Positions 7,184-14,268 of a stretch of DNA of 20,657 nt are shown here, one piece after another. Both the position numbers and the translations under genes were made by a program. Within the stretch, counting starts at the first letter, position 1. Every line of letters begins with the position of its first letter. Source of the DNA: JAIRNF01 sp031550925 (GTDB taxonomy: Bacteria; Bacteroidota; Bacteroidia; Bacteroidales; UBA932); assembly GCA_031550925.1 (NCBI GenBank), contig JAVBOE010000123.1, forward strand, positions 1 through 20,657, read 5' to 3'. Under the pieces are notes generated by a model, which made no database searches, was not told the DNA's origin, and saw only the letters and a program-made list of their open reading frames with translations.

Positions 7184-7266
7184 TGTCATATCGAACGAAG
7201 TGAGACATCTCCTGATTCAAGACGCTGCTGCTATTGAGGAGATGTCTCACTTCGTTCGACATGACA
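7184..7266. repeat. Inverted repeat with 30-bp arms between convergent genes
   Basis: Arms 7184-7213 and 7237-7266 are reverse complements at 29 of 30 positions (one A/G difference near the outer end) around a 23-bp loop. Core words are TCGAACGAAGTGAGACATCT and its complement. It lies between the convergent 3' ends of the Atl gene (7179) and the ABC permease (7312) and could stop transcription from both sides. There is no T-tract, so it is a palindromic repeat element rather than a canonical intrinsic terminator. Confidence 0.9.
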
Positions 7267-7311
7267 CTATGTTTTTTCGTGATACTTAATATGTGCATCG
7301 TGATTCTATAT

Positions 7312-8103
7312 CTACTTCAAATCCATTCTCGTAATCATCCTTCTTGATAGAAGATAGAACCCTATCAGGTAAATACAAGTAATAACTACCGCAACAGCAT
7401 CCGAAGGTCTTCCAGCTGAACTGATAAACGATAGCAATATATTTGGACAAAGTCCATCAACAATACTTATTGGTAGATACTCTCCTATTGCAACATCCGT
7501 CATTCGTTTTAAAAAATATCCCAGCAGATTTTCTACCACCAACGTATATACAATAAAAAGGCTTATAGCCAACCCCGAACGCTTTAGCCACAAGCTAAGT
7601 ATTAAGGCAACGCTGAGCCACATAAATGCGTCGAGAGCAAAATAAAACGAATATTCAAGGCTGTTCAGAAAGCTTGTTACCGTTCCTCCATCACCTATAA
7701 GCGCAAACAGGGCGGTAAACAGTACATGTATTAGTCCTGCAAATAACGACAGTATAATTATTATATACCATTTCGCGTTAATAAACTGCACACGATCGAG
7801 CCCATCTATTATGTTTTGCCGATGAGTTCTATAGCTGAATTCGTTCGCCACTTGTGTAATAAGAATTATCCCTAAAACCAGTAGCATAAACGTACCCATA
7901 TATGCCGTTAGCTGAGCAACCTGCGGATAACGAAAGTATGAATCTAAAAACGATCCGGTCATTTGCCCCGATGTTTCATACTTTATAGAGTACATGATAT
8001 ATACCAACCCGAAGAAGCCTAAAACAAAAAGTCCAAGCATTATCCAGAACGTTTTGTAGCTGCGGATTTTCATCCATTCTATACCAATTAACTTCTGTAC
8101 CAT
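7312..8103 (-). CDS. ABC-2 type transporter permease
   Basis: Membrane subunit of an ABC exporter, 263 residues with about six hydrophobic spans: near 20-38, 65-85, 108-132, 150-170, 172-195 and 225-250. The N-terminal IEWMKIRSYKTFWIML and the later NIIDGLDRVQFINAKWYII are typical of ABC-2 permeases that pair with BcrA/CcmA-like ATPases. The substrate cannot be told from sequence. Its ATG shares one base with the stop codon of the upstream ATPase gene (TAATG), a sign of translational coupling, so the two form one transporter. Confidence 0.87.
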   Translation of the reverse strand: MVQKLIGIEWMKIRSYKTFWIMLGLFVLGFFGLVYIMYSIKYETSGQMTGSFLDSYFRYPQVAQLTAYMGTFMLLVLGIILITQVANEFSYRTHRQNIIDGLDRVQFINAKWYIIIILSLFAGLIHVLFTALFALIGDGGTVTSFLNSLEYSFYFALDAFMWLSVALILSLWLKRSGLAISLFIVYTLVVENLLGYFLKRMTDVAIGEYLPISIVDGLCPNILLSFISSAGRPSDAVAVVITCIYLIGFYLLSRRMITRMDLK

Positions 8104-9005
8104 TACGCTTCAGGATTTTGTGTTACTTCAATAAACCACGACTCTAACTTTTTACGAGACATCTCAAGATGAGATAGCACCACGCCATTATCAAAACAGT
8201 ACTGGTTAAGCCCTCTGGGTGTTAGCTCCCCTTCAATGTTAACAATAAGCATATCGCCTTGTACGCTGATTGACTTAATGCTTTCTATTTTACCAAGTAT
8301 TTGCTGTAGCTGTTCGTTATTGCCGTTTGCAGATAGCTTAAACGTAAGTCCTTCACCTAGTACTTCGTCCACATTACCTGTGGATAGTAGCTTCCCCTTT
8401 TTTAGAATAGCAACATGCGTACAAACTTTTTCAACCTCATCTAGTAAGTGACTTGCAATAAGAACTGTTTTTCCCTCTTCCCACAACTCTTTTATCAATC
8501 CTCTTACATCCGTTATTCCTTGCGGGTCTAAGCCGTTGGTTGGTTCATCAAAGACAATGAGTGAAGGATTGCCAAGCAACGCTGATGCTAATGCCAAGCG
8601 CTGTTTCATTCCTAGTGAAAAAGTAGAAAATTTAGACATCCTACGATCAAACAATCCCAAGCGTTTTAGCACTCTTGGAATATCCGATTCAGCCACACTT
8701 TTAATCTTAGCAGCGATTCGTAGGTTATCTTCGGCGCTGAGATATGGATAAAACGAAGGCGTTTCGAGCAAACATCCGATCTTTTCTCTCATCTTTCCCG
8801 ATGGTTGCTCACCCATAATGCTAAACTTACCGGCATTGGGTTTTACAATATCCATTAGTACGCTAAGCATTGTGGTTTTTCCACTTCCGTTGGGACCAAG
8901 TATGCCGAATATGCTTCGCTCCGGAATATCAAGGCTAACCCCATCTAAAGCCCGAACAAAGCCGTAGTCTTTGGTTAATCCTTGTATAGAAATAATATTA
9001 CCCAT
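8103..9005 (-). CDS. ABC transporter ATP-binding protein
   Basis: ATPase partner of the permease immediately downstream. From ATG 9005 the protein is 300 residues: Walker A GPNGSGKT (37-44), signature SLGMKQR (130-136), Walker B LIVFDEP (149-155) and H-loop His186 in IASHLLDE, followed by a C-terminal regulatory-like domain. The frame can be extended to 9038, but I prefer 9005 (MGNIISIQGLTKDYG). The extension adds residues unlike the family start, and a TAnnTTTG box at 9039-9032 would lie inside the longer gene. Probably a drug/peptide or lipid exporter of the BcrA-like class; the substrate is unknown. Confidence 0.92.
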   Translation of the reverse strand: MGNIISIQGLTKDYGFVRALDGVSLDIPERSIFGILGPNGSGKTTMLSVLMDIVKPNAGKFSIMGEQPSGKMREKIGCLLETPSFYPYLSAEDNLRIAAKIKSVAESDIPRVLKRLGLFDRRMSKFSTFSLGMKQRLALASALLGNPSLIVFDEPTNGLDPQGITDVRGLIKELWEEGKTVLIASHLLDEVEKVCTHVAILKKGKLLSTGNVDEVLGEGLTFKLSANGNNEQLQQILGKIESIKSISVQGDMLIVNIEGELTPRGLNQYCFDNGVVLSHLEMSRKKLESWFIEVTQNPEA

Positions 9006-9031
9006 GTTTAAGGTATTTTGTATGATGTGTA

Positions 9032-9039
9032 CAAACATA
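9032..9039 (-). promoter_or_regulatory. Candidate -7 promoter element of the ABC exporter pair (TATGTTTG)
   Basis: On the minus strand TATGTTTG matches TAnnTTTG and lies directly after the sdhB terminator, 26 nt before the chosen ATG at 9005. This supports independent transcription of the exporter genes after the respiratory operon ends. Confidence 0.45.
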
Positions 9040-9070
9040 AAAAAAACCTACCGGATTTGGTAGGTTTTTT
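9039..9070 (-). terminator. Intrinsic terminator of the sdh/frd operon
   Basis: A perfect 12-bp stem (AAAAAACCTACC at 9041-9052 with GGTAGGTTTTTT at 9059-9070) encloses a 6-bp loop. On the minus strand it is followed by a run of T, continuing to 9039. It starts 14 bp after the sdhB stop codon. T-runs on both sides make it potentially bidirectional. Confidence 0.88.
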
Positions 9071-9084
9071 ATCTTAAATATTTT

Positions 9085-9828
9085 TTAGTCTCTCAGCTTC
9101 GCAACCAAAAACTCACGGTTAAGACGTGCGATGTGTGTAATAGAAATCATCTTCGGACACTCCATTTCACAAGCTTGGGTGTTGGTACAACCGCCAAAGC
9201 CCAGCTCGTCCATCTTTGCAACCATTGCCTTAGCACGACGGGCACCCTCTATCTTACCTTGTGGTAATAATGCAAGAGATGATACGCGTGCCGATACAAA
9301 TAGCATTGCAGATCCGTTCTTACAAGTTGCAACACATGCGCCACAACCGATACAAGCAGCAGCATCCATTGATTCGTCTGCCTTTGGTTTTGCAATAGGA
9401 ATAGCGTTTCCATCAGGAACACCACCTGTGTTTACCGAAACAAAACCTCCGGCCTGTAAGATTTTATCGAACGCATAACGATCAACAACCAAGTCCTTAA
9501 TTACAGGGAATGCTGCCGAACGCCAAGGTTCAATTGTAATGGTATCGCCATCTTTAAACTTACGCATGTGAAGCTGGCAAGTAGTAATTTCGCTATCAGG
9601 TCCGTGTGCGCGACCGTTGATATAAAGCGAGCACATTCCACAAATACCCTCACGACAGTCGTGGTCAAATGCTACAGGTTCTTTCCCTTCCAGAATCAGT
9701 TGGTCATTTAAAATATCCAACATTTCTAAGAAAGAGCTATCGGGCGAAATACTTTTTACTTCGTATGTTTCGAAACGCCCTTTATCTTTAGCGTTCTTCT
9801 GACGCCATATTTTTAATTTAAGATCCAT
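9085..9828 (-). CDS. sdhB: Succinate dehydrogenase/fumarate reductase iron-sulfur subunit
   Basis: Passes electrons between the flavoprotein and the membrane cytochrome. The 247-residue protein shows the plant-type 2Fe-2S ligands Cys58, Cys63, Cys66 (CREGICGMC) and Cys84. It also has the ferredoxin-like CIGCGACVATCK motif (Cys159, 162, 165, 169) and a last cysteine group (Cys214, 220, 224) in GGCTNTQACEMECPK, which together serve the 4Fe-4S and 3Fe-4S centres. It is the last gene of the leftward operon and is followed by a strong terminator. The 92-bp gap from sdhA is filled with TTAA-rich degenerate repeats. In Bacteroidota this complex often works as a menaquinol:fumarate reductase, so frdB is an equally valid name. 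Confidence 0.95.
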   Translation of the reverse strand: MDLKLKIWRQKNAKDKGRFETYEVKSISPDSSFLEMLDILNDQLILEGKEPVAFDHDCREGICGMCSLYINGRAHGPDSEITTCQLHMRKFKDGDTITIEPWRSAAFPVIKDLVVDRYAFDKILQAGGFVSVNTGGVPDGNAIPIAKPKADESMDAAACIGCGACVATCKNGSAMLFVSARVSSLALLPQGKIEGARRAKAMVAKMDELGFGGCTNTQACEMECPKMISITHIARLNREFLVAKLRD

Positions 9829-9920
9829 AGTTTAGCCGTTTAAGATAAAGGTTAATAGTTAAGTGTTAGTCGTTAATCGAAAAGAGTTAAACATTAAACT
9901 ATTTAAACCTTTAGTCGTTT
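9829..9920. repeat. TTAA-rich degenerate spacer between sdhA and sdhB
   Basis: This 92-bp spacer is packed with variants of GTTAA, TTAAACATTAAA and GTCGTTAA words, such as GGTTAATAGTTAAGTGTTAG followed by TCGTTAATCG. Similar runs occur upstream of folA (1119-1150) and of the response regulator gene (15270-15330). I see no gene, promoter box or strong hairpin here. Confidence 0.4.
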
Positions 9921-11870
9921 TTAGTCTTTGTAATTTCTCGTAGATGGATGAACAAATTCAAACTCCAAGTCTTCTTTATGCAATACTGGTTCTTGATTTT
10001 CGCCTTTATATTCCCATGCAGAAACATACATAAAGTTATTATCGTCACGTAAAGTTTCGCCGTCTTCGGTTTGCATTTCTTCGCGGAAGTGACCGCCACA
10101 AGACTCCTTACGGTTCAAAGCGTCAATAGCCATTAGCTCGCCAATTTCAAGAAAATCTGCTAAGCGTACAGCCTTTTCCAGCTCTTGGTTAAACTCGTTA
10201 TTTTCGCCCGGTACATATACATTTGCCCAGAACTCTTTTTTAAGAGCGCGGATATCTTCAATCGCTTTCTTAAGTCCAGCTTCGTTACGAGCCATACCAA
10301 CATAATCCCACATAATATGGCCAAGAGCCTTATGTATGTGATCAACCGGCTGTTTACCTTTTATGCTGAAAATTTTATTGATTTTATCTTTAATTGCTTT
10401 TTCAGACTCATCAAAAGCAGGATGCTTAACATCTGTTTTTGGAGTTTGAATATCATGCGATAGATAATCTCCTATGGTGTATGGAAGAACGAAGTAACCA
10501 TCGGCCAAACCTTGCATAAGAGCAGATGCACCTAAACGGTTACCACCATGGTCGCTGAAGTTTGCTTCACCTATAGCATACAAGCCGGGAACCGTTGTCA
10601 TAAGGTTATAATCTACCCAAATACCACCCATTGTATAGTGGATAGCAGGGTAAATCATCATTGGCTCTTCGTAAGGGTTAACGTCAACAATCTTTTCGTA
10701 CATCTGGAAAAGGTTTCCGTAACGAGCTTTGATAACATCTTTACCTAATCTCTCGATAGCGGTTTTGAAATCAAGGAATACAGCAAGACCTGTTTCGTTT
10801 ACTCCGTAACCTGCATCACAACGTTCTTTTGCAGCGCGCGAAGCAACATCGCGAGGAACAAGGTTACCAAACGCAGGGTAACGGCGCTCTAAGTAGTAAT
10901 CGCGATCTTCTTCAGGAATCTGAGATGCTTTTATCTGTTTTTTACGAAGCTTTTCAACATCTTCCATTTTCTTTGGAACCCAAATACGTCCGTCGTTACG
11001 TAATGATTCAGACATTAACGTAAGCTTAGACTGCTGGTCGCCATGAACAGGAATACATGTTGGATGAATCTGTGCAAAGCAAGGATTTCCGAAATAAGCA
11101 CCCTTCTTGTAGCATTGCCAAGCAGCAGAACCATTACTGTTCATTGCATTGGTTGAAAGGAAGAATACGTTACCGTAACCACCTGTTGCAATAACAACAG
11201 CATGCGCTCCGAAACGCTCAATCTTACCAGTTGTAAGGTCGCGAGCAATAATACCTTTTGCCTTACCATCAATAAGTACAACATCCAACATCTCGTGACG
11301 AGGATATGACTTAACCGAACCTGCAGCAACCTGACGGTTTAACGCGGCATAAGCACCTAGCAACAGCTGCTGACCGGTTTGTCCACGAGCGTAGAACGTA
11401 CGAGATACCTGCGCTCCACCAAACGAACGGTTATCTAACAACCCACCGTAATCGCGAGCAAAAGGAACACCTTGCGCAACGCACTGGTCGATGATAAGGT
11501 TACTTACCTCAGCAAGACGGTAAACGTTTCCTTCGCGAGCACGGTAGTCGCCGCCCTTAATGGTATCATAGAACAGACGCCAAATCGAGTCGTTATCGTT
11601 TTGATAGTTCTTTGCAGCATTAATACCCCCTTGTGCAGCAATAGAGTGCGCACGGCGAGGGCTATCTGATATACAGAATATTTTTACATTATAACCAAGT
11701 TCTCCAAGAGCAGCAGCAGCAGCACCTCCGCCTAGCCCTGTTCCCACAACAATAATTTCGAGCTTACGCTTATTAGCTGGGCTCACAACCCGAATATCAG
11801 CTTTATGCTTTGTCCATTTTTCTGCCAATGGACCTTCGGGAATTTTTGATATTAACTTGCTATCTGACAT
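9921..11870 (-). CDS. sdhA: Succinate dehydrogenase/fumarate reductase flavoprotein subunit
   Basis: Catalytic subunit interconverting succinate and fumarate with covalently bound FAD. The 649-residue length fits the b558-type enzymes of Bacteroidota. Visible are the dinucleotide-binding GTGLGGG (43-49); the FAD-linking His75 in RRAHSIAAQGGINAA; the TGGYGNVFFLSTNAMNSNG segment; the active-site region FAQIHPTCIP; HYTMGGIWVDYNL; and the C-terminal IGEANFSDHGGNRLGASALM FAD-contact region. It lies between the unknown 157-residue membrane protein gene (34 bp upstream) and sdhB. Direction of catalysis cannot be judged from sequence; in fermentative Bacteroidota fumarate reduction is usual. Confidence 0.96.
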   Translation of the reverse strand: MSDSKLISKIPEGPLAEKWTKHKADIRVVSPANKRKLEIIVVGTGLGGGAAAAALGELGYNVKIFCISDSPRRAHSIAAQGGINAAKNYQNDNDSIWRLFYDTIKGGDYRAREGNVYRLAEVSNLIIDQCVAQGVPFARDYGGLLDNRSFGGAQVSRTFYARGQTGQQLLLGAYAALNRQVAAGSVKSYPRHEMLDVVLIDGKAKGIIARDLTTGKIERFGAHAVVIATGGYGNVFFLSTNAMNSNGSAAWQCYKKGAYFGNPCFAQIHPTCIPVHGDQQSKLTLMSESLRNDGRIWVPKKMEDVEKLRKKQIKASQIPEEDRDYYLERRYPAFGNLVPRDVASRAAKERCDAGYGVNETGLAVFLDFKTAIERLGKDVIKARYGNLFQMYEKIVDVNPYEEPMMIYPAIHYTMGGIWVDYNLMTTVPGLYAIGEANFSDHGGNRLGASALMQGLADGYFVLPYTIGDYLSHDIQTPKTDVKHPAFDESEKAIKDKINKIFSIKGKQPVDHIHKALGHIMWDYVGMARNEAGLKKAIEDIRALKKEFWANVYVPGENNEFNQELEKAVRLADFLEIGELMAIDALNRKESCGGHFREEMQTEDGETLRDDNNFMYVSAWEYKGENQEPVLHKEDLEFEFVHPSTRNYKD

Positions 11871-11904
11871 TGTATAATATTTTCAAGTTTTTGAACCTAT
11901 TGAT

Positions 11905-12378
11905 TTATGATTCCGAACCACCTTGTGTTGCCGGTTGTTCTTCATCTTTCTTCTTCGCTTTACCAGCAGAGCCCCAAATCAACAAGGCGATAACTGCTAA
12001 CCAAATCAGCTTACCTCCAATCTTGTCCCAAAAAGGAATTGGATTACTTGGAAGATCTACATTATAGGCTTCTTTGATGTATTCAAGCTCTTCAGCAGAA
12101 ATTGGAGTATAAGAGTCATTATCTCCTTCCTTAAGTATGCAATATTGTCCATCCCAGTTCCACATTGGAACCCATAAAACCCAAAGCTGCTTATAAAAGT
12201 ATCCAACATTCATGTATCCTCCCAAGTCCTCATCGTATGTTGTTTCATCATTCGGAAGATCTATAACTGTGTGCAGCTTCTCATCTCCCCACGCATAAAC
12301 AATCTGTGATTGTGCTTTGCTGGCAAAAAAGCAAATACCTGCTATGCTAAGTACTGCTATTAGTATAATCTTTCTCAT
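11905..12378 (-). CDS. Unknown Trp-rich exported/membrane protein inside the sdh operon
   Basis: I do not recognise this 157-residue protein. It has an N-terminal signal peptide or anchor (IILIAVLSIAGICFF, residues 4-18, possible cleavage after SKAQS at 24). A predicted extracytoplasmic part of about 95 residues carries the aromatic cluster YFYKQLWVLWVPMWNWDG (60-77). A second hydrophobic helix follows (KLIWLAVIALLIWGSA, 123-138), with a short charged tail (KAKKKDEEQ). There are eight Trp residues and one Cys in the exported part (Cys80). The topology would place most of it in the periplasm with a cytoplasmic tail. It sits 22 bp after sdhC and 34 bp before sdhA in the same direction, so it must be cotranscribed with the complex. 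Possible roles are an accessory subunit or assembly factor; this is inference from context only. Confidence 0.82.
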   Translation of the reverse strand: MRKIILIAVLSIAGICFFASKAQSQIVYAWGDEKLHTVIDLPNDETTYDEDLGGYMNVGYFYKQLWVLWVPMWNWDGQYCILKEGDNDSYTPISAEELEYIKEAYNVDLPSNPIPFWDKIGGKLIWLAVIALLIWGSAGKAKKKDEEQPATQGGSES

Positions 12379-12400
12379 AGTTTTTTCGGTGTATTAAGGC

Positions 12401-13063
12401 TTAATTACACAGGTAATTCTTAGCAAAAAAGAAAAGAGGAATAACCGAAAAACCTATTGCCACAGCTGTAGCATATATCTTAGCAATACACTGCCAGCGA
12501 TTTAACCACTTGGTGTTGTTAAATCCAACGGTTTGAAGAGCACTCCAAAAACCATGGCATAGGTGGAACCATAATGCCCAAATCCATACAAGATAAATTG
12601 CTACATAAACCGGCTGTGAGAATAGACCTACCAGTAAGCTGTAAGGATTTGGATCTCCGTGTCCGGTAGTCCATTGCATCCATTGCATCTTATACCAAAA
12701 ATGGGTAAGGTGCAATGCCAAAAAACCAACGACAATAAGTCCAAGCACAAACATGTTGCGAGATGCCCATGTCGAAGCTTTGGCGTTACTGCTTACCGCA
12801 TACTTTACAGGACGCGCCTTTTGGTTTTTTAATGTAATGATAATGGCATAGACAATGTGGATAAAAAATCCGAATGCCAATACCGGTACCATAATTTGAA
12901 TGAACCAAAGCTCCATGAATTCACAACCTGCATTGAAAACTTCTGGTCCGAGTAGAGATAAAAGGTTAATAGTGAGGTGAAGTAGCAGGAATATTACTAA
13001 GAATAAGCCGCTAATACTCATTATCAACTTTTTTCCAATTGAAGAACTGAAAATGTTAGCCAT
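12401..13063 (-). CDS. sdhC: Succinate dehydrogenase/fumarate reductase cytochrome b558 subunit
   Basis: Single-chain diheme membrane anchor that exchanges electrons with menaquinone. The 220-residue protein has five predicted membrane spans, about 14-38, 55-78, 103-123, 150-175 and 192-213. It has histidines well placed as heme ligands: His29 (LLLHLTIN), His69 (FFIHIVYA), His118 and His121 (LALHLTHFW), and His167 and His170 (WFHLCHGFW). It is the first gene of the operon, with a promoter-like box 46 nt upstream of its ATG. The C-A-B order with a single membrane subunit is the arrangement of the Wolinella/Bacillus-like diheme enzymes, interrupted here by one unknown gene. Confidence 0.94.
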   Translation of the reverse strand: MANIFSSSIGKKLIMSISGLFLVIFLLLHLTINLLSLLGPEVFNAGCEFMELWFIQIMVPVLAFGFFIHIVYAIIITLKNQKARPVKYAVSSNAKASTWASRNMFVLGLIVVGFLALHLTHFWYKMQWMQWTTGHGDPNPYSLLVGLFSQPVYVAIYLVWIWALWFHLCHGFWSALQTVGFNNTKWLNRWQCIAKIYATAVAIGFSVIPLFFFAKNYLCN

Positions 13064-13108
13064 AGATTAGTATTTATTGTTTATAGTCTTTCTTTTTGTA
13101 AAGATTTG

Positions 13109-13116
13109 CAAATGTA
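13109..13116 (-). promoter_or_regulatory. Candidate -7 promoter element of the sdh/frd operon (TACATTTG)
   Basis: Minus-strand TACATTTG matches TAnnTTTG. A TTG at 13135-13133 lies 16 nt upstream and could serve as the -33 element, slightly closer than the usual spacing. The leader to sdhC would be about 40 nt. The remaining gap to 13397 holds a second promoter for the rightward gene and a dispersed AT-rich repeat, but no gene that I can see. Confidence 0.55.
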
Positions 13117-13174
13117 GGGTTTTTATTAGTAGCAAGTACCTGCTATAAAGCAACTATTTTAATCTTTATTGACA

Positions 13175-13238
13175 TTATATAGATTTCAAAACTTATGGAT
13201 TTTAAGACTTGAAGACTTTTATTGAAAACCAAAACATT
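13175..13238. repeat. Copy 1 of a dispersed AT-rich intergenic repeat
   Basis: This 64-bp stretch resembles 20290-20344 after dnaE. Shared blocks are TTATATAGA, CAAAA, TTTTAAGACTT, GACTTTT and a closing run like AAAAnCAAAAnATT. Copy 2 lacks 8-9 bp in the middle. Neither copy codes for protein. Confidence 0.5.
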
Positions 13239-13366
13239 GCTTCACTTATAAATGTAGTTGTTTATTGAGCTTTATATAATCAATTCTTCTGCCGCGAATT
13301 AAAAATTAGCCGACAATAAAAACCGTTATTTTAACCATCTAAAAATGATTTTTTCTCTTTTTTTAC

Positions 13367-13374
13367 CACCTTTG
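13367..13374 (+). promoter_or_regulatory. Near-match -7 element (CACCTTTG) upstream of the CHAP gene
   Basis: CACCTTTG differs from TAnnTTTG at one fixed position. It ends 23 nt before the CHAP ATG, and the following TTTGTAAGCAT (13371-13381) is identical to the thyA promoter region. A pyrimidine-rich tract precedes it. Confidence 0.4.
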
Positions 13375-13397
13375 TAAGCATCATTACTTCAACAACG

Positions 13398-14075
13398 ATG
13401 AAAAGAAGAACAAAAGTAGCTATAAGCATAATAGCCAGTATTGTAGTGGTTTTTATCGCGTTTAACTTATTGGGAGGTCGCCACCTCCTGCAATCATACG
13501 AAATAGGGCAGCCTATTGATAGTCTTAATGGAGTTATTGTTTACTATAACGGCCCCATATCAAATGTAAGTGGACGAAATACAGCAAAAGATGGCTATAA
13601 TATCGGACAAAAATATCAATGCGTAGAGTTTGTTAAGCGTTATTACTACGAATACCTTAACCACAAAATGCCCGATAGCTATGGTCATGCAAAAGATTTC
13701 TTCAACCCAGCTGTTGCCGATGGCAAGCTGAACAAACAACGAAACTTAGTACAATATACCAATGGCAGTAAAAGTAAGCCAATGGTGAGCGACCTGATGG
13801 TGATGGGTGGAGGTTCACACGGACATGTATTTATTGTTTCGCAAGTATTTGATGATGAAATAGAAATTATTCAGCAAAACCCCGGGCCTGGAGTTTCTTC
13901 TCGCGATAGAATAGCGTTGAAGTATGAAGACGGAAAATGGTATGTAAAATCTTCGAGAGTACTGGGGTGGTTAAGAAAAAAGGCTGTATCAAAAAGTTCC
14001 TCCTTACAGTTTGGTATGACAATTTTTGATACAGCCTCCTTCCTTAGTCTAACGAATCCATTCCCCTTGTGTTAG
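13398..14075 (+). CDS. Membrane-anchored CHAP-domain amidase/endopeptidase-like protein
   Basis: Predicted peptidoglycan-cleaving or amide-hydrolysing enzyme of the NlpC/P60-CHAP superfamily, 225 residues. The N-terminus has two positive clusters and one hydrophobic helix (about 7-24), giving a signal anchor and an extracytoplasmic body. The likely catalytic Cys75 lies in QKYQCVEFVKRYY, His143 in GGSHGHVFIVSQV, and a third polar residue at Gln160/Asn161 in IIQQNPGP. The natural family end appears to be about residue 194 (RVLGWLRKK). The remaining 30 residues are encoded by the palindrome at 13981-14037 and by DNA overlapping the convergent GG-peptide gene, so this tail is probably accidental. 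Target and role are unknown. Confidence 0.75.
   Translation: MKRRTKVAISIIASIVVVFIAFNLLGGRHLLQSYEIGQPIDSLNGVIVYYNGPISNVSGRNTAKDGYNIGQKYQCVEFVKRYYYEYLNHKMPDSYGHAKDFFNPAVADGKLNKQRNLVQYTNGSKSKPMVSDLMVMGGGSHGHVFIVSQVFDDEIEIIQQNPGPGVSSRDRIALKYEDGKWYVKSSRVLGWLRKKAVSKSSSLQFGMTIFDTASFLSLTNPFPLC
13981..14037. repeat. Inverted repeat with 15-bp perfect arms at the end of the CHAP gene
   Basis: AGGCTGTATCAAAAA (13981-13995) pairs perfectly with TTTTTGATACAGCCT (14023-14037) around a 27-bp loop. The CHAP frame is open right through it (codons 195-214). It lies between convergent genes, 11 bp past the GG-peptide stop codon, and could terminate transcription from either side. Confidence 0.85.
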
Positions 14076-14228
14076 TTTTCTTGCAGGTATTTTCAATGTC
14101 CAAAAACCAAATATTGTTCCTGCCAAGTCCATTGCTAAATCAAAGATGTCTTCTGCGCTACCACCATTTACCTTGACTAACTCGTCATTAGTCATTTCAA
14201 AGCATTTAAAATCATCAAATTTTTTCAT
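14049..14228 (-). CDS. Small double-glycine-leader peptide (bacteriocin-like or signalling peptide precursor)
   Basis: A 59-residue precursor from ATG 14228. The first 23 residues are a GG leader: a charged start MKKFDDFKCFE, then MTNDELVKVNGG with the spaced hydrophobic residues (Met12, Leu17, Val20) and Gly22-Gly23 expected by C39 peptidase domains. The predicted 36-residue product begins SAEDIFDLAMDLAGTIFG and ends ARKLTQGEWIR. It contains an amphipathic helix-like region with a GxxxG pattern (Gly37-Gly41), seen in two-peptide class IIb bacteriocins. The frame stays open upstream to 14372, but a TAnnTTTG box at 14262-14255 lies inside that extension and favours 14228. No C39-type peptidase/ABC exporter, immunity gene or modifying enzyme is in the window. 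The function is inferred from the leader only. Confidence 0.7.
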   Translation of the reverse strand: MKKFDDFKCFEMTNDELVKVNGGSAEDIFDLAMDLAGTIFGFWTLKIPARKLTQGEWIR

Positions 14229-14254
14229 AACTTTTGTTTTTGGTTTAACATGAA

Positions 14255-14262
14255 CAAATGTA
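14255..14262 (-). promoter_or_regulatory. Candidate -7 promoter element of the GG-leader peptide gene (TACATTTG)
   Basis: Minus-strand TACATTTG matches TAnnTTTG exactly, the same octamer as at the sdh operon. It ends 26 nt before the ATG at 14228. The -33 region falls in a pair of direct repeats. Confidence 0.55.
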
Positions 14263-14268
14263 GTTGTT

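Noticed and set aside
9006..9038. Upstream start for the ABC ATPase
   Set aside because: It overlaps the candidate promoter and adds 11 residues not typical of the family.
9131..9478. A 115-codon plus-strand frame opposite sdhB
   Set aside because: A shadow of the iron-sulfur subunit with no recognisable product.
13398..14228. CHAP protein as the leader peptidase for the adjacent GG peptide
   Set aside because: GG leaders are removed by C39 domains fused to ABC exporters on the cytoplasmic side. The CHAP protein is predicted to be anchored with its catalytic body outside, and it is encoded on the opposite strand.
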